NCBI GenBank assembly: GCA_963704595.1 | Contig: OY969922.1 | Coordinates: 3,472,001 to 3,536,000, forward strand | Direction of reading: 5' to 3' | DNA: 64,000 nucleotides | Origin: Acuticoccus sp963704595 | GTDB taxonomy: Bacteria > Pseudomonadota > Alphaproteobacteria > Rhizobiales > Amorphaceae | Shown: positions 17,324 through 26,336 of the stretch, piece by piece | Layout: each line of letters starts with the position of its first letter | Numbering within the stretch: position 1 is the first letter of the stretch | The notes under the pieces: generated by a model | Told to the model about the DNA's origin: nothing | Databases searched by the model: none | Seen by the model: only the letters and a program-made list of their open reading frames with translations | Made by a program: the position numbers and the translations under genes

Positions 17324-18246
17324 TTCGGGGGGCTCATGTGGGCGTGGACTGTCCGGCGCACCGTATCGGCCACCGCGGGGGCGACTTCAAGGAGCGGCAG
17401 GCGCGGTTTCGCGCACGCGATGATGCCGAGCGCCTCGAGCCCGACCTTGATGCGGGTGTGCATGTCGATGATCGGCGCCGCGCCGTAGACGGTCCGCACC
17501 AGCGGGTGCAGCGCGTCACTCGCCTTGCGCATTGCGGCAAGGTCCGTCTTCTCGGCGGCGTCCCACAGGGCGAATAGCTCGTCCGGGCATAGGCTTGCGA
17601 GCCCGGAGAGGAGCCCGTCCGCGCCGACGGCGAGCTGCGGCAGGAACCAGTCGAAGTTGGAGGGAAGCATCGCGACGTCGGGCGCCTCGCGGCGCAGCGC
17701 GCGAAAATTCTCCTCGTAGGCGAGCATGGTGTTGGAGCCTTCCTTCACCGCGATCACCTTCGGCAGCTTCGCGATCTCCACCAGGGTGTCCGTGGAGTAG
17801 CCGAGGCCGGAGGCGAGCGGGAACTGGAAGATCGAGGCCGGGACGGAGACCGCCTCCGTCACCGCACCGACGAACTCCACCGGCGCGCTGGTGGACGCCG
17901 CGCCGCCGCCGAGCGCCGCCGGCGGAAAGATGACGATCGCGTCGGCGCCTGCATCCTCGGCCTCGTGCGCCTGCGCGATCGCATCGGCGACGCCGAGCGG
18001 GACGACGCCGGCCAGAAGCGGCTTGGCGCCTATGGCGTCGCGCGTGCGGCGGATCACCTCGACCCGTTCTGCGGCGTCCAGCGAGGTCGCCTCCCCCGCA
18101 TGGCCGTTGACGAAGACGGCGGCGATGGTGTCAGGCACCGCGCAGTGCTCGAGGACACGCGCGTAGGATGGCCAGTCGATGGCGCCGGTCGCGTCGAACG
18201 GCAGGACGGTCGCGACGGTGATGCCGCGCAGGTCGGAAGACTTCAT
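17320..18246 (-). CDS. DapA-family protein, divergent copy B (GHAGE motif)
   Basis: A 308-residue paralogue of the neighbouring gene. It shares VNGHAGE (46-52), the lysine in AVKEGS (K168) and loss of the family tyrosine (IFQFP, F140), while the overall sequence has clearly diverged. Two different copies side by side suggest either two sequential lyase-type steps, different stereoisomers, or a hetero-oligomer. The start codon overlaps the upstream MaoC-like gene by one base and its stop overlaps copy A by four, so the pair is translated together. A role in lysine biosynthesis is unlikely given the operon. Confidence 0.82.
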   Translation of the reverse strand: MKSSDLRGITVATVLPFDATGAIDWPSYARVLEHCAVPDTIAAVFVNGHAGEATSLDAAERVEVIRRTRDAIGAKPLLAGVVPLGVADAIAQAHEAEDAGADAIVIFPPAALGGGAASTSAPVEFVGAVTEAVSVPASIFQFPLASGLGYSTDTLVEIAKLPKVIAVKEGSNTMLAYEENFRALRREAPDVAMLPSNFDWFLPQLAVGADGLLSGLASLCPDELFALWDAAEKTDLAAMRKASDALHPLVRTVYGAAPIIDMHTRIKVGLEALGIIACAKPRLPLLEVAPAVADTVRRTVHAHMSPPK

Positions 18247-18677
18247 CAGGAGGGGGTCTTTCTGGGGTATTTCAGTGTGGCGCGGGCCTTCAGGACCTCG
18301 CGCCCTTCCTCGTTCCTGGCCAACCCTTCCCAGATCAGCGTGCGGGTCTCGTCGTGCCGCTCGGCGATCCAGACCTCGATGGTCAGCGTGTCGCCGTAGA
18401 AGACCGGGCCGGTGAACCAGAACTGGTCGTCGATGGAGATGCCGAGGACGCCGGCAAGCTCCGCGGTGAGAACGCTGGTGCACAGCCCCGCCACCATGAT
18501 GCCGGGGGCGAGGCGCTGGCCGAAGCGGGTACGGCCGGCATAGTCCTCGTCGATGTGGACGGGGCCGAAGTCGCCGGTGGCGGCGATGTAGAGGGCGCCG
18601 TCGGCTTCCGTGACAGTCTTGTTCATGGACGCACGGTCGCCGACGCTGAGCGCGTCGAACGGGATGACGTCGTACAT
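18246..18677 (-). CDS. MaoC-like enoyl-CoA hydratase (hotdog fold), active-looking copy
   Basis: A 143-residue single-hotdog protein. The hydratase motif is intact: ATGDFGPVHIDEDYA carries the Asp/His pair used to add water to an enoyl-CoA, followed by FGQRLAPGIM. It should hydrate a 2-enoyl-CoA made by the acyl-CoA dehydrogenase of the same operon. The next-upstream gene encodes a second hotdog protein that lacks this pair, so the two may assemble as a heterodimer. Overlaps of one base on both sides. Confidence 0.87.
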   Translation of the reverse strand: MYDVIPFDALSVGDRASMNKTVTEADGALYIAATGDFGPVHIDEDYAGRTRFGQRLAPGIMVAGLCTSVLTAELAGVLGISIDDQFWFTGPVFYGDTLTIEVWIAERHDETRTLIWEGLARNEEGREVLKARATLKYPRKTPS

Positions 18678-19111
18678 CAGCCCTCCGAAACCGGCACCAG
18701 GGTCGCCGTTCCGCGCATGACCTTCACGTCGTTGACGCAGAGCGAAACCTCGAACTTCAGCGTGTCGCCGGTCTCCACCACCTTCGCGCGGGCCTCGACG
18801 GTCTGTCCGACCGTGATCGGATGCACGAACTCGGTCGCGAGCGAGCCGATCCGGCGCTTCGACCCGCCGGCGCGGGCAAGGCACGTGGTGACGAGCGCGG
18901 TCGCGGCGAGTTCGAAGACCGCCTGGTCCTCGAGCCCTTCCAGCCGGGCGCAGGTGCGGTCCACGTAAAGGCCGCCGAGATTGCCGCTTATGCCGGTGAA
19001 CATGGCCTGCTCGGCCACGGTCATCGTCTTGCGGAAGGTCACGGTCTCGCCGATTTCGGGTGTGCGGTACTGCTTCATTTCACAACTCTTGCTGTCGGGC
19101 CGGGCGTTCAT
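18677..19111 (-). CDS. MaoC-like hotdog protein, catalytic-pair-deficient copy
   Basis: A 144-residue relative of the adjacent MaoC-like gene (hotdog fold; FVHPITVGQTVEARAKV is the typical C-terminal strand pattern). At the position of the GDxxPxH motif it reads SGNLGGLYVD: the aspartate is asparagine and the histidine is tyrosine. It is therefore probably not a hydratase on its own and may be the structural or substrate-binding half of a two-subunit enzyme, like the inert half of double-hotdog hydratase 2 proteins. Chosen start MNARPD overlaps the dehydrogenase stop as ATGA; MKQYRTP at 19078 is an alternative. Confidence 0.8.
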   Translation of the reverse strand: MNARPDSKSCEMKQYRTPEIGETVTFRKTMTVAEQAMFTGISGNLGGLYVDRTCARLEGLEDQAVFELAATALVTTCLARAGGSKRRIGSLATEFVHPITVGQTVEARAKVVETGDTLKFEVSLCVNDVKVMRGTATLVPVSEG

Positions 19112-20268
19112 AGCGCCAGACCCCGCTTCATCACCGAGCGGGCGATGAGCATTCGGTGGATCTCGGAGGTTCCGTCGTAGATTCGCGTCACCCGCGAGTC
19201 CCGATAGATGCGCTCCAGCGGAAGTTCTTTCGTGAACCCGTAGCCACCGAAAATCTGTATACCACGGTCGGCAACCCGACCCAGCATTTCGGAAGCGAAG
19301 ACTTTCACCATCGATACTTTATCGCGGACGTCCCTTTCCTGGTCGATCTCCCAAGCGGTATTCAGCACCATCATGCGGGTAGCGAATATATCCATTGCGG
19401 TATCGGCGATCATCTGCTGGACCATCTGGTAGTCCCCGATGGGCTGGCCGAACTGCTTTCGGCCATTGGCCTGCTCGCGCATCAGTTCGAGCACCCGCTG
19501 CGCCATGCCGACCGAGCGTGCGCCGATGTGGGCAAGCCGCACCGCCGCAACGCTCGCCATGATGAGCTTGAAGCCGCCGCCGAGCTCCCCGAGGATCGCC
19601 GAGGCCGGCACGCGGCAGTTGTCGAACACAAGCTCCGCGTGGCCATAGCCGCGGTGGCCCATCATCTTCTGCGTCCGCGCGACGCGGAAGCCCGGCGTGC
19701 CGCGGTCGACGAGGAAGAGCGTGATGCCGCCCCGCGCCCGCTTCTCGGGGTCGGTCAGCGCCATCACGATCACGTAGTCGGCGATGTCGCCGTCCGAGAT
19801 GAAGTGCTTGGTGCCGTTGAGGATGAAGTGGTCGCCGTCGCGCGTCGCGGTGGTCGAGATCGCGGCGGCGTCGGAGCCTGCGCCTGGCTCGGTGATCGCC
19901 ATCGCGGTGATGAGCCTGCCGCTGACGGTGGGCTTCAGGTAGCGCTCGGTCTGGGCCTCGTCGCAGGCCATCAGCATCGGGTAGACCTGCCCGAACACGC
20001 GCCGGATGAGCGCGTCCGAAGTCTGCCCCAGTTGCTCCTCCACGAGGCACATGTCGACCGTGGAGAGCCCGCCGCCGCCGACGGATTCGGGCATGTTGAG
20101 CGCGTAGAGGCCGAGCGCCTGCGCTTCCGCCTTCACGCGGGCGAGCGCTTCGGGCGGGATCACCGCCGTCTCCTCGGTCTCGGCCTCTAGCGGCTGCACC
20201 TTTTCGGTGACGAAGCGGCGGACCGTCTCCACCACCATCCGCGTCTCTTCTGGAATCTCGAAGTCCAT
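19108..20268 (-). CDS. Acyl-CoA dehydrogenase family protein
   Basis: A 386-residue flavoprotein with the full acyl-CoA dehydrogenase layout: helical N-domain, ITEPGAGSDAA flavin/substrate motif, beta-domain, then QIFGGYGFTKELPLERIYRD and RIYDGTSEIHRML at the C-terminus. It should introduce a 2,3-double bond into a CoA thioester, passing electrons to ETF. The conserved YEGT motif, whose glutamate is the base in many members, reads YDGT here; aspartate may serve, or the base may lie elsewhere. It lies between the CoA-transferase genes (upstream, seven-base gap) and the MaoC genes, which fits an activate-oxidise-hydrate sequence. Confidence 0.9.
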   Translation of the reverse strand: MDFEIPEETRMVVETVRRFVTEKVQPLEAETEETAVIPPEALARVKAEAQALGLYALNMPESVGGGGLSTVDMCLVEEQLGQTSDALIRRVFGQVYPMLMACDEAQTERYLKPTVSGRLITAMAITEPGAGSDAAAISTTATRDGDHFILNGTKHFISDGDIADYVIVMALTDPEKRARGGITLFLVDRGTPGFRVARTQKMMGHRGYGHAELVFDNCRVPASAILGELGGGFKLIMASVAAVRLAHIGARSVGMAQRVLELMREQANGRKQFGQPIGDYQMVQQMIADTAMDIFATRMMVLNTAWEIDQERDVRDKVSMVKVFASEMLGRVADRGIQIFGGYGFTKELPLERIYRDSRVTRIYDGTSEIHRMLIARSVMKRGLAL

Positions 20269-20275
20269 CGGTCTC

Positions 20276-21475
20276 TCAGTTCTCTTCAGGTTGCGCCGGC
20301 ACGCCGATGACGCCCCGCGCCACGAGGGCGTCGACGTCGGCATCCGGCACGCCGAGTTCGGCGAGGATCTCGCGGCTGTCCGACCCGGCCGCGAGGGGCA
20401 TGGTGCGCAGCGGCGGCGTCTCGCCGTCGTATTTCAGTGGGTGGGTGAGAAGGGTCACGGGCGTGCCGTGGACGTCGATCTCGGTGAAGGCGCCGAGATG
20501 GGCCGCCTGCGGATCGGCCCGGACATCGTCATAGGTCTGGACCCGCTCGAACCAGACGCCCGCCGCGTCGAACCTTGCCGACACGTCGGCGAATGTGCGG
20601 CCGGCCAGCGCCTCGGCCATGGCGGACGCGTAGCGCTCCCGCTCGGCGTAGCGGTCGATCCCGGCGAGCGCGCGCAGGGTGTCGTCGTCGAGCGCCTCGG
20701 CGAGGCGGCCGGCGTCGTTCATCGAGAGGACGATGTGCGCGTCGGCGAGCCTGTAGGCCCCGTAGGGCGCGTCGTGGTACCAGCTGCCGACGTTGGGGCC
20801 GCGGGTCATCACGTCACCCTCGACGGAGCGGGCGAAATACTTGGTCATCGCCTCGGTCTGGAGGTCGAGCGCGGCCTGGAACAGCGAGGCCTCGACCCGG
20901 CCGCCTTCCCCGGTCTGCAGCTTGCGCACATAGGCGCCGAGGATGCCCATCGCGAACAGCGACGCGCCGTGCTGGTCGACCACCGCGGCACCGACGACCT
21001 TCGGACCCTCGGCGCCGCCGCCGGTCGCGGCGACCAGCCCGGAGCGGGCCTGCATCAGAAGGTCCTGCCCGGGGCGCTGTGCGGCGGGGCCATCCGCTCC
21101 GAGGCCGGTGGCAGAGGCGTAGATGATGTCGGACTTCACGGCCTTCAGCGCCTCGTAGCCGAGGCCGAGGCGGTCCATCACGCCGGGGCGGAAATTCTCG
21201 ACCACCACGTCAGAGGTGGCGGCGAGCTTCTTCACCAGCGCCAGCCCGTCGGGGTGTTTGAGGTCGACGGCGATGGAGCGCTTGTTGCGGTTGGCCGACA
21301 GCATGAAGGCGCTGACGCCGTTGACGTGGGAGCGCCCGCCCGACCAGTGCCGCTCGAACGCGCCCCTGAGCGGCTCCACCTTGATGACGTCGGCGCCCAT
21401 GTCCGCCAGATACTGCGTAGCGGCCGGGCCCTGCAGGTAGTGGCAGAAGCTGAGGACCTTGAGGGCGAGCTTCAC
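20276..21475 (-). CDS. CaiB/BaiF-type (family III) CoA-transferase, copy 2
   Basis: A 399-residue family-III CoA-transferase (GTG start, GTGA overlap with copy 1). It shows the family's opening (LALKVLSFCHYLQGPAATQY, ADMGADVIKVEP), the ENFRPGVMDRLGLGY motif and the catalytic aspartate in GAAVVDQHGASLFA. Such enzymes move CoA between carboxylic acids, often from succinyl-CoA. Being next to a paralogue of equal length, it may form a heteromer like benzylsuccinate CoA-transferase BbsEF or succinyl-CoA:malate transferase SmtAB. It probably activates the pathway's starting acid. Confidence 0.9.
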   Translation of the reverse strand: MKLALKVLSFCHYLQGPAATQYLADMGADVIKVEPLRGAFERHWSGGRSHVNGVSAFMLSANRNKRSIAVDLKHPDGLALVKKLAATSDVVVENFRPGVMDRLGLGYEALKAVKSDIIYASATGLGADGPAAQRPGQDLLMQARSGLVAATGGGAEGPKVVGAAVVDQHGASLFAMGILGAYVRKLQTGEGGRVEASLFQAALDLQTEAMTKYFARSVEGDVMTRGPNVGSWYHDAPYGAYRLADAHIVLSMNDAGRLAEALDDDTLRALAGIDRYAERERYASAMAEALAGRTFADVSARFDAAGVWFERVQTYDDVRADPQAAHLGAFTEIDVHGTPVTLLTHPLKYDGETPPLRTMPLAAGSDSREILAELGVPDADVDALVARGVIGVPAQPEEN

Positions 21476-22680
21476 GCCGCGTCCTCCGCCTTCACCGCGC
21501 CGGCCGCGAGCAGCGCCTCGATCTCGCCCGCGCCGTAGCCGGCCTCGGCGAGGATCTGCCGCGTCTGCGCGCCGAGCGGCTGCGGCACGAGGCGAACCTC
21601 TGGCGCCTTCCCGTCGTAGCGGACGGGATGGGAGACCATCGTGATCGGCGTGCCGGTGGCGCCCGGCATCTCGGTGAACGCGCCGAGATGCTGGAGCTGC
21701 GGGTTGTTCCGGAGGTCGTCGTAGTCCTCGACCTTGGCGTTCCAGATGCCGGAGGCGTCGAGCGTCGCGGTCCAGTGCGCGGTCGGCATGGTGGCGACCT
21801 TCTTGCGCACCAGCGCGGTGATCTCGGTACGCCGCGGCAGCGCATCCGCGTCCTCGAACGCGCTGAGCGCGTGGATGCCGAGGGCGTCGCCGAGCGCTTT
21901 GGGCGGCGCCATGGAGATTGCGATCGCGCCGTCCGAGGTCTGGTGGATGCCGTAGCCGCCGGCGCTGAACCACGCGGCGACACCGCCGGGGCCGCGCGGG
22001 CCTTCGTGGGCCGCGCCGTTCATCCACGCCGCGATGGACTCGCCCTGGAGGTCGATCGCGGCCTGCAGCAGGCTGACGTCGATCCGCACGCCCTTGCCGG
22101 TCCGCTCGCGCGAATAGAGAGCGGCGGAGATCGCCATGGCGTAGAGCGAGGCTGCGTGGTGGTCGATCACCACCGAGCCGACGGCGACGGGTGGGCCTTC
22201 CGCCGGCCCGGTGTGGGCCGCGAGGCCTGACATCGCCTGGAGCAGGAGGTCCTGCCCCGGACGGTCCTTGTAGGGGCCGTCGGCGCCGAAGCCGCTGGCG
22301 GCGGCGTAGATCAGGCGGGGGTGGTCGGCGAGGAGGCGCTCGGGGTCGAAGCCGAGGCGGGCCATGGCGCCGGGGCGGAAATTCTCCATCACCACGTCGG
22401 CGCCGGCGATCAGCCGCTCGACCACCGCGCGGCCTTCATCGGACTTCAGGTCGACGGCGAGGCTGCGCTTGTTGCGGCCGGTGCAGAGGAAGTTGACGCT
22501 CTGCCCGTCGACGAAGCGTCCGGCGACGGCCCAGCCGCGCTGGAAGGCGCCGCTGGTCGGCTCGACCGCGATGACGTCGGCCCCCATGTCGCCCAGAAGC
22601 TGCGCTGCCGCGGGGCCCGCCAGAAAGTGGTTGAGGCTGACAATCCTGACGCCGTCCAGAAGTCCCACAGGCCGCTCCAT
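21472..22680 (-). CDS. CaiB/BaiF-type (family III) CoA-transferase, copy 1 (first gene of operon)
   Basis: A 402-residue family-III CoA-transferase with VRIVSLNHFLAGPAAAQLL, LGDMGADVIAVEP, ENFRPGAMARLGF and the catalytic aspartate in GSVVIDHHAASLYA. It is clearly paralogous to the next gene, and both retain the aspartate that forms the acyl anhydride/thioester intermediate. As the promoter-proximal gene of the nine-gene operon it probably starts the pathway by making the CoA ester of an imported acid. Upstream is a 400-base AT-richer gap likely to hold the promoter. Confidence 0.9.
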   Translation of the reverse strand: MERPVGLLDGVRIVSLNHFLAGPAAAQLLGDMGADVIAVEPTSGAFQRGWAVAGRFVDGQSVNFLCTGRNKRSLAVDLKSDEGRAVVERLIAGADVVMENFRPGAMARLGFDPERLLADHPRLIYAAASGFGADGPYKDRPGQDLLLQAMSGLAAHTGPAEGPPVAVGSVVIDHHAASLYAMAISAALYSRERTGKGVRIDVSLLQAAIDLQGESIAAWMNGAAHEGPRGPGGVAAWFSAGGYGIHQTSDGAIAISMAPPKALGDALGIHALSAFEDADALPRRTEITALVRKKVATMPTAHWTATLDASGIWNAKVEDYDDLRNNPQLQHLGAFTEMPGATGTPITMVSHPVRYDGKAPEVRLVPQPLGAQTRQILAEAGYGAGEIEALLAAGAVKAEDAA

Positions 22681-23084
22681 TGATCACCCACAAAAGAGTG
22701 TGCAAGCCCACCTAGAAAGACCAATAATAAAAGCGGCGCGCGATATTCATAAAAGTGATACGAGAGAATCCTGCGCGACCCGGGACCGGCAGTTCACCAG
22801 CAACGTCAAAAGGTTCGGGAAAGCGGTTGCATTTCAGCAACCTGCGCGCAGTCACCTTGTATTTAGGCAGCGGTATACATTTCGGCACTCACAAGGGCAT
22901 TCAGGTCTGTATGGCGCCGAGAGCCGGCCTTGCCGCACGCTGTCGGACCGGGGCAGATGTCACCTCCATCAGGCGCGGTGCGTCGATGTTCGCCGCTCGA
23001 AAGGCGGTCATCGCGTGCCGCCCGCGATTGACCCGGCGACGGCATCGGGTCCAATACCGATCCCCTTCGCCCGAGAGTGAACCG
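22681..23084. other. 404-base intergenic region between divergent operons
   Basis: No gene is supported here. The first ~85 bases (22681-22765) are AT-rich compared with the surroundings and are the likely promoter/regulator region for the leftward CoA-pathway operon. The right half is GC-rich and probably holds the proS promoter. I see no convincing RNA gene, repeat or palindromic operator. Short open frames in this stretch lack a ribosome site and recognisable features. Confidence 0.5.
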
Positions 23085-24414
23085 ATGCGCCTGTCACGCT
23101 ACTTCCTGCCCATCCTGCGCGAGACGCCGAAAGAAGCCGAGATCGTCTCGCACCGGCTGATGCTGCGTGCCGGCATGATCCGCCAGCAGGCGGCCGGCAT
23201 CTACTCGTGGCTGCCGATGGGCTTCGCCGTGCTGAAGAAGATCGAGAAGATCGTGCGCGAGGAACAGAACCGCGCCGGCGCCCAGGAAGTCCTGATGCCG
23301 ACGATCCAGCCGGCGGACCTGTGGATGGAATCGGGCCGCATACAACGCCTACGGGCCGGAGCTGCTGCGCATCACCGACCGGCACGAGCGCGGCGATGCT
23401 GTTCGGCCCGACCAACGAGGAGATGATCACCGACATCTTCCGCACGCACGTGCGCAGCTACAAGGCGCTGCCGCTGAACCTTTACCACATCCAGTGGAAG
23501 TTCCGCGACGAGGTGCGCCCCCGCTTCGGCGTCATGCGCGGCCGCGAATTCCTGATGAAGGACGCCTACTCCTTCGACATCGATGCCGATGCCGCCAAGG
23601 CCGCCTACCAGCGCATGTTCGTGGCGTACCTGCGCACCTTCTCGCCGCATGGGCCTCACCGCGATCCCGATGCGCGCCGACACCGGCCCGATCGGCGGCG
23701 ACCTCTCCCACGAGTTCATCATCCTCGCCGACACCGGCGAGAGCGAGGTGTTCTGCCACCGCGCGATGCTGGAGAAGCCGATCCCCGGCGAGGACACCGA
23801 CTTCTCGGCCGACCTCTCCCCCATCATCGACGACTGGACGAGCCTCTACGCCGCCACCGACGAGATGCACGACGAGGCCGCATTCGACGCCATTCCCGAG
23901 GCCGACCGCGTCACAGCGCGCGGCATCGAGATCGGCCACATCTTCTACTTCGGCGACGAAATACTCCAAGCCCATGGGCGCCGTGGTGATGGGGCCGGAC
24001 GGCGAGGAGAAGCCCGTCCACATGGGCTCCTACGGCGTCGGCGTCTCCCGCCTCGTCGGCGCGGTGATCGAGGCCTGCCACGACGAGAACGGCATCATCT
24101 GGCCCGACGAGATCGCCCCGTTCGATGTCGGCCTCATCAACCTCAAGCCCGGCAATGCCGAGACCGACGCGATGGTGGACCGCCTGGAAGCCGCCTTCGA
24201 GGCCGCCGGCAAGTCCGTGCTGGTCGACGACACCGACCAGCGCGCCGGCGGCAAGTTCGCCTCGATGGACCTCATCGGCCTCCCCTGGCAGGTGATCGTC
24301 GGCCCGCGCGGCGCCGGCGAGGGCACGGTGGAGATCAAGCGCCGCGCCACCGGCGAGAAGCAGACCGTGTCCGAGGCGCGATCGCTGCTGACCCGGATCA
24401 TGACCCGCACATGA
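23085..24414 (+). CDS. proS: Prolyl-tRNA synthetase, short bacterial type (frame broken by four insertions)
   Basis: Class-II aminoacyl-tRNA synthetase charging tRNA-Pro. Family signatures: GIYSWLPMGFAVLKKIE, motif 2 around YHIQWKFRDEVRPRFGVMR, FLMKDAYSFD, motif 3 in MGSYGVGVSRLVGA and the anticodon-binding C-terminus (VDDTDQRAGGKFASMDLIG). It lacks the large editing insertion, as is usual for alphaproteobacterial ProRS. Single extra bases near 23340, 23393, 23646 and 23955 break the frame; removing them gives 441 residues, the expected size. Because the gene is essential and every break is one inserted base, these are almost certainly sequencing errors. It overlaps lolC/E by four bases (ATGA). 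Confidence 0.9.
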
Positions 24415-25667
24415 CGCCCTTCGGCGCGCTCGAGTGGAACATCGCGTGGCGGTACCTCCGCTCGCGCCGGCGGGAGACGTTCGTCTCGGTCATCACGACC
24501 CTGTCGCTGATCGGGATCACGCTCGGCGTCGCGACGCTCATCATCGTGATGGCGGTGATGAACGGCTTCCGCGCCGAGCTCTTCAACAAGATCCTCGGCG
24601 TCTCCGGCCACGTGCTCCTCCAGCCGATCGACGGACCGCTGACGGACTACCGTGCCGTGCCGGACCGGATCGAGAAGGTCCGCGGCGTCGAGATGGCGAT
24701 CCCGTTCGTGGAGGGGCAGGCGCTGGTGTCGGGCAAGGTCGGCTCCTCCGGCGCGATGGTCCGCGGGCTCGAGCAGCAGGACTTCGACAAGCTCACCTTC
24801 GTGTCCGACCGGCTGATCCTCGGTGACGCCGACACGTTCGGCGCGTCCAAGGGCGTGATGATCGGCTCGCGCCTCGCGTCGCAGCCTCGGCCTGTCGCTC
24901 GGCGACTCGATCCAGCTCATCAACCCCAACGGCGCGGTCACCCCCTTCGGCGTGACGCCGCGGATCGAGAGCTACCCGATCCAGGCGAATCTTCGAGATC
25001 GGCATGAGCGAGTACGATGCCTCGTTCATCTACATGCCGCTGGAAGAGGCCCAGTTCTACTTCAACGAGGAGAACGAGGTCACCGCGCATCGAGGTCTTC
25101 ATCGACGACCCGGACAGCGTCGACCGGCTGAGACCGCTGATCGAGACCGCCGCCGCGCGCCCCCTCTTCCTGATCGACTGGCGCCAGCGCAACCGCACCT
25201 TCTTCTCCGCGCTGGTGGTGGAGCGGAACGTGATGTTCATCATCCTGACGCTCATCATCCTCGTCGCGACGCTCAACGTCATCTCCGGCATGACATGCTG
25301 GTGAAGGAGAAGACGCGCGACATCGCGATCCTGCGCACCATCGGCGCCGTCGCGCGGCTCGATCATGCGGGTGTTCCTGATCGTCGGCCTCTCCATCGGC
25401 GTCGGCGGGCACGCTCATCGGCTTCGCGCTCGGCACGCTGATCGCGCTCAACATCGAGGCGATCCGGCAGTTCGATCTCCTCGCTCCTGCGGATCGAGCT
25501 GTTCTCGCCGGAGCTCTACTTCCTCTCCCAGATGCCGGCGGACATGGATTCCACCCAGACCGCCGCCGTGGTCGGTGATGGCGCTCGTCCTGTCGCTGCT
25601 TGCCACCATCTACCCGGCGTGGAAGGCCGCGAAGACCGACCCCGTCGACGCGCTGAAGGCGGACTGA
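24411..25667 (+). CDS. lolC: Lipoprotein-releasing ABC permease LolC/LolE (frame broken by eight indels)
   Basis: Inner-membrane subunit of the LolCDE complex that hands outer-membrane lipoproteins to LolA. The N-terminus EWNIAWRYLRSRRRETFVSV and first helix SLIGITLGVATLIIVMAVMN are typical, as are the later membrane block (NVMFIILTLIILVATLNVIS) and the tail YPAWKAAKTDPVDALKAD. Seven inserted bases (near 24882, 24988, 25087, 25357, 25410, 25474, 25574) and one deletion (near 25294) break the frame; the corrected protein is 416 residues, the normal length. C versus E cannot be decided, as alphaproteobacteria often carry one LolC/E-like protein. It overlaps lolD by one base. Confidence 0.88.
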
Positions 25668-26336
25668 TGAGCGATACCCCGCTGCCTCTGCGCCTCTCCG
25701 GCGTCACCCGCCGCTTCGGCGACGGCGACGCCACGGTCCACGTCCTCCACGGCGTCGACCTCGCGATCGCCCGCGGCGAGCTCGTCGCGCTGGTCGCCCC
25801 CTCGGGCGCCGGCAAGTCCACCCTCCTGCAGATCGCCGGCCTCCTCGAGCGCCCGATCGAGCGGCACGGTGGACGATCGCCGGGATCGACGCCGGCACCC
25901 TCTCCGACAAGGAGCGCACCGCGATCCGGCGCGACCGGATCGGCTTCGTCTACCAGTTCCACCACCTCCTCGGCGACTTCACCGCCCGCGAGAACGTCGC
26001 CCTGCCCCAGCGCCTCGCCGGCGTCGCGCCCGCCGCCGCGCTGAAGCGGGCCGACGAGCTCCTCGACACGCTCGGCCTCGCCGCCCGCCGCACGCACCGG
26101 CCGGGGCAGCTTTCGGGCGGCGAGCGCCAGCGCGTCGCGATCGCCCGCGCGGTCGCGAACAACCCCGCGCTGCTGCTGGCCGACGAACCGACCGGCAATC
26201 TCGATCAGGGCGACGGCGGAAAACGTTCGCGATGCGTTCCTGTCGCTCAGCCGCGACACACGGCCTCGCCGCGCTCGTCGCCACGCACAACCAGGCGCTG
26301 GCCGGCGATCTCGACAAGATCGTCCACTTTGAGTAA
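25667..26336 (+). CDS. lolD: Lipoprotein-releasing ABC ATPase LolD (frame broken by about four insertions)
   Basis: ATPase partner of the preceding permease. Walker A (PSGAGKST), Q-loop region (YQFHHLLGDFTARENV), signature (LSGGERQRVAIARAV), Walker B (LLLADEPTGNLD) and the switch histidine in LVATHNQAL are all readable across frames. Extra bases near 25862, 25872, 26208 and 26263 break the gene; corrected length is about 221 residues, as expected for LolD. It shares a one-base overlap with lolC/E, giving a proS-lolCD unit often seen in this class. Confidence 0.88.

Noticed and set aside
24882..25574. Apparent ~50-base spacing between inserted bases in lolC/E
   Set aside because: Several intervals are near 53, 100 and 207, but those in dnaE and proS do not follow the pattern, and break positions are only accurate to a few bases.
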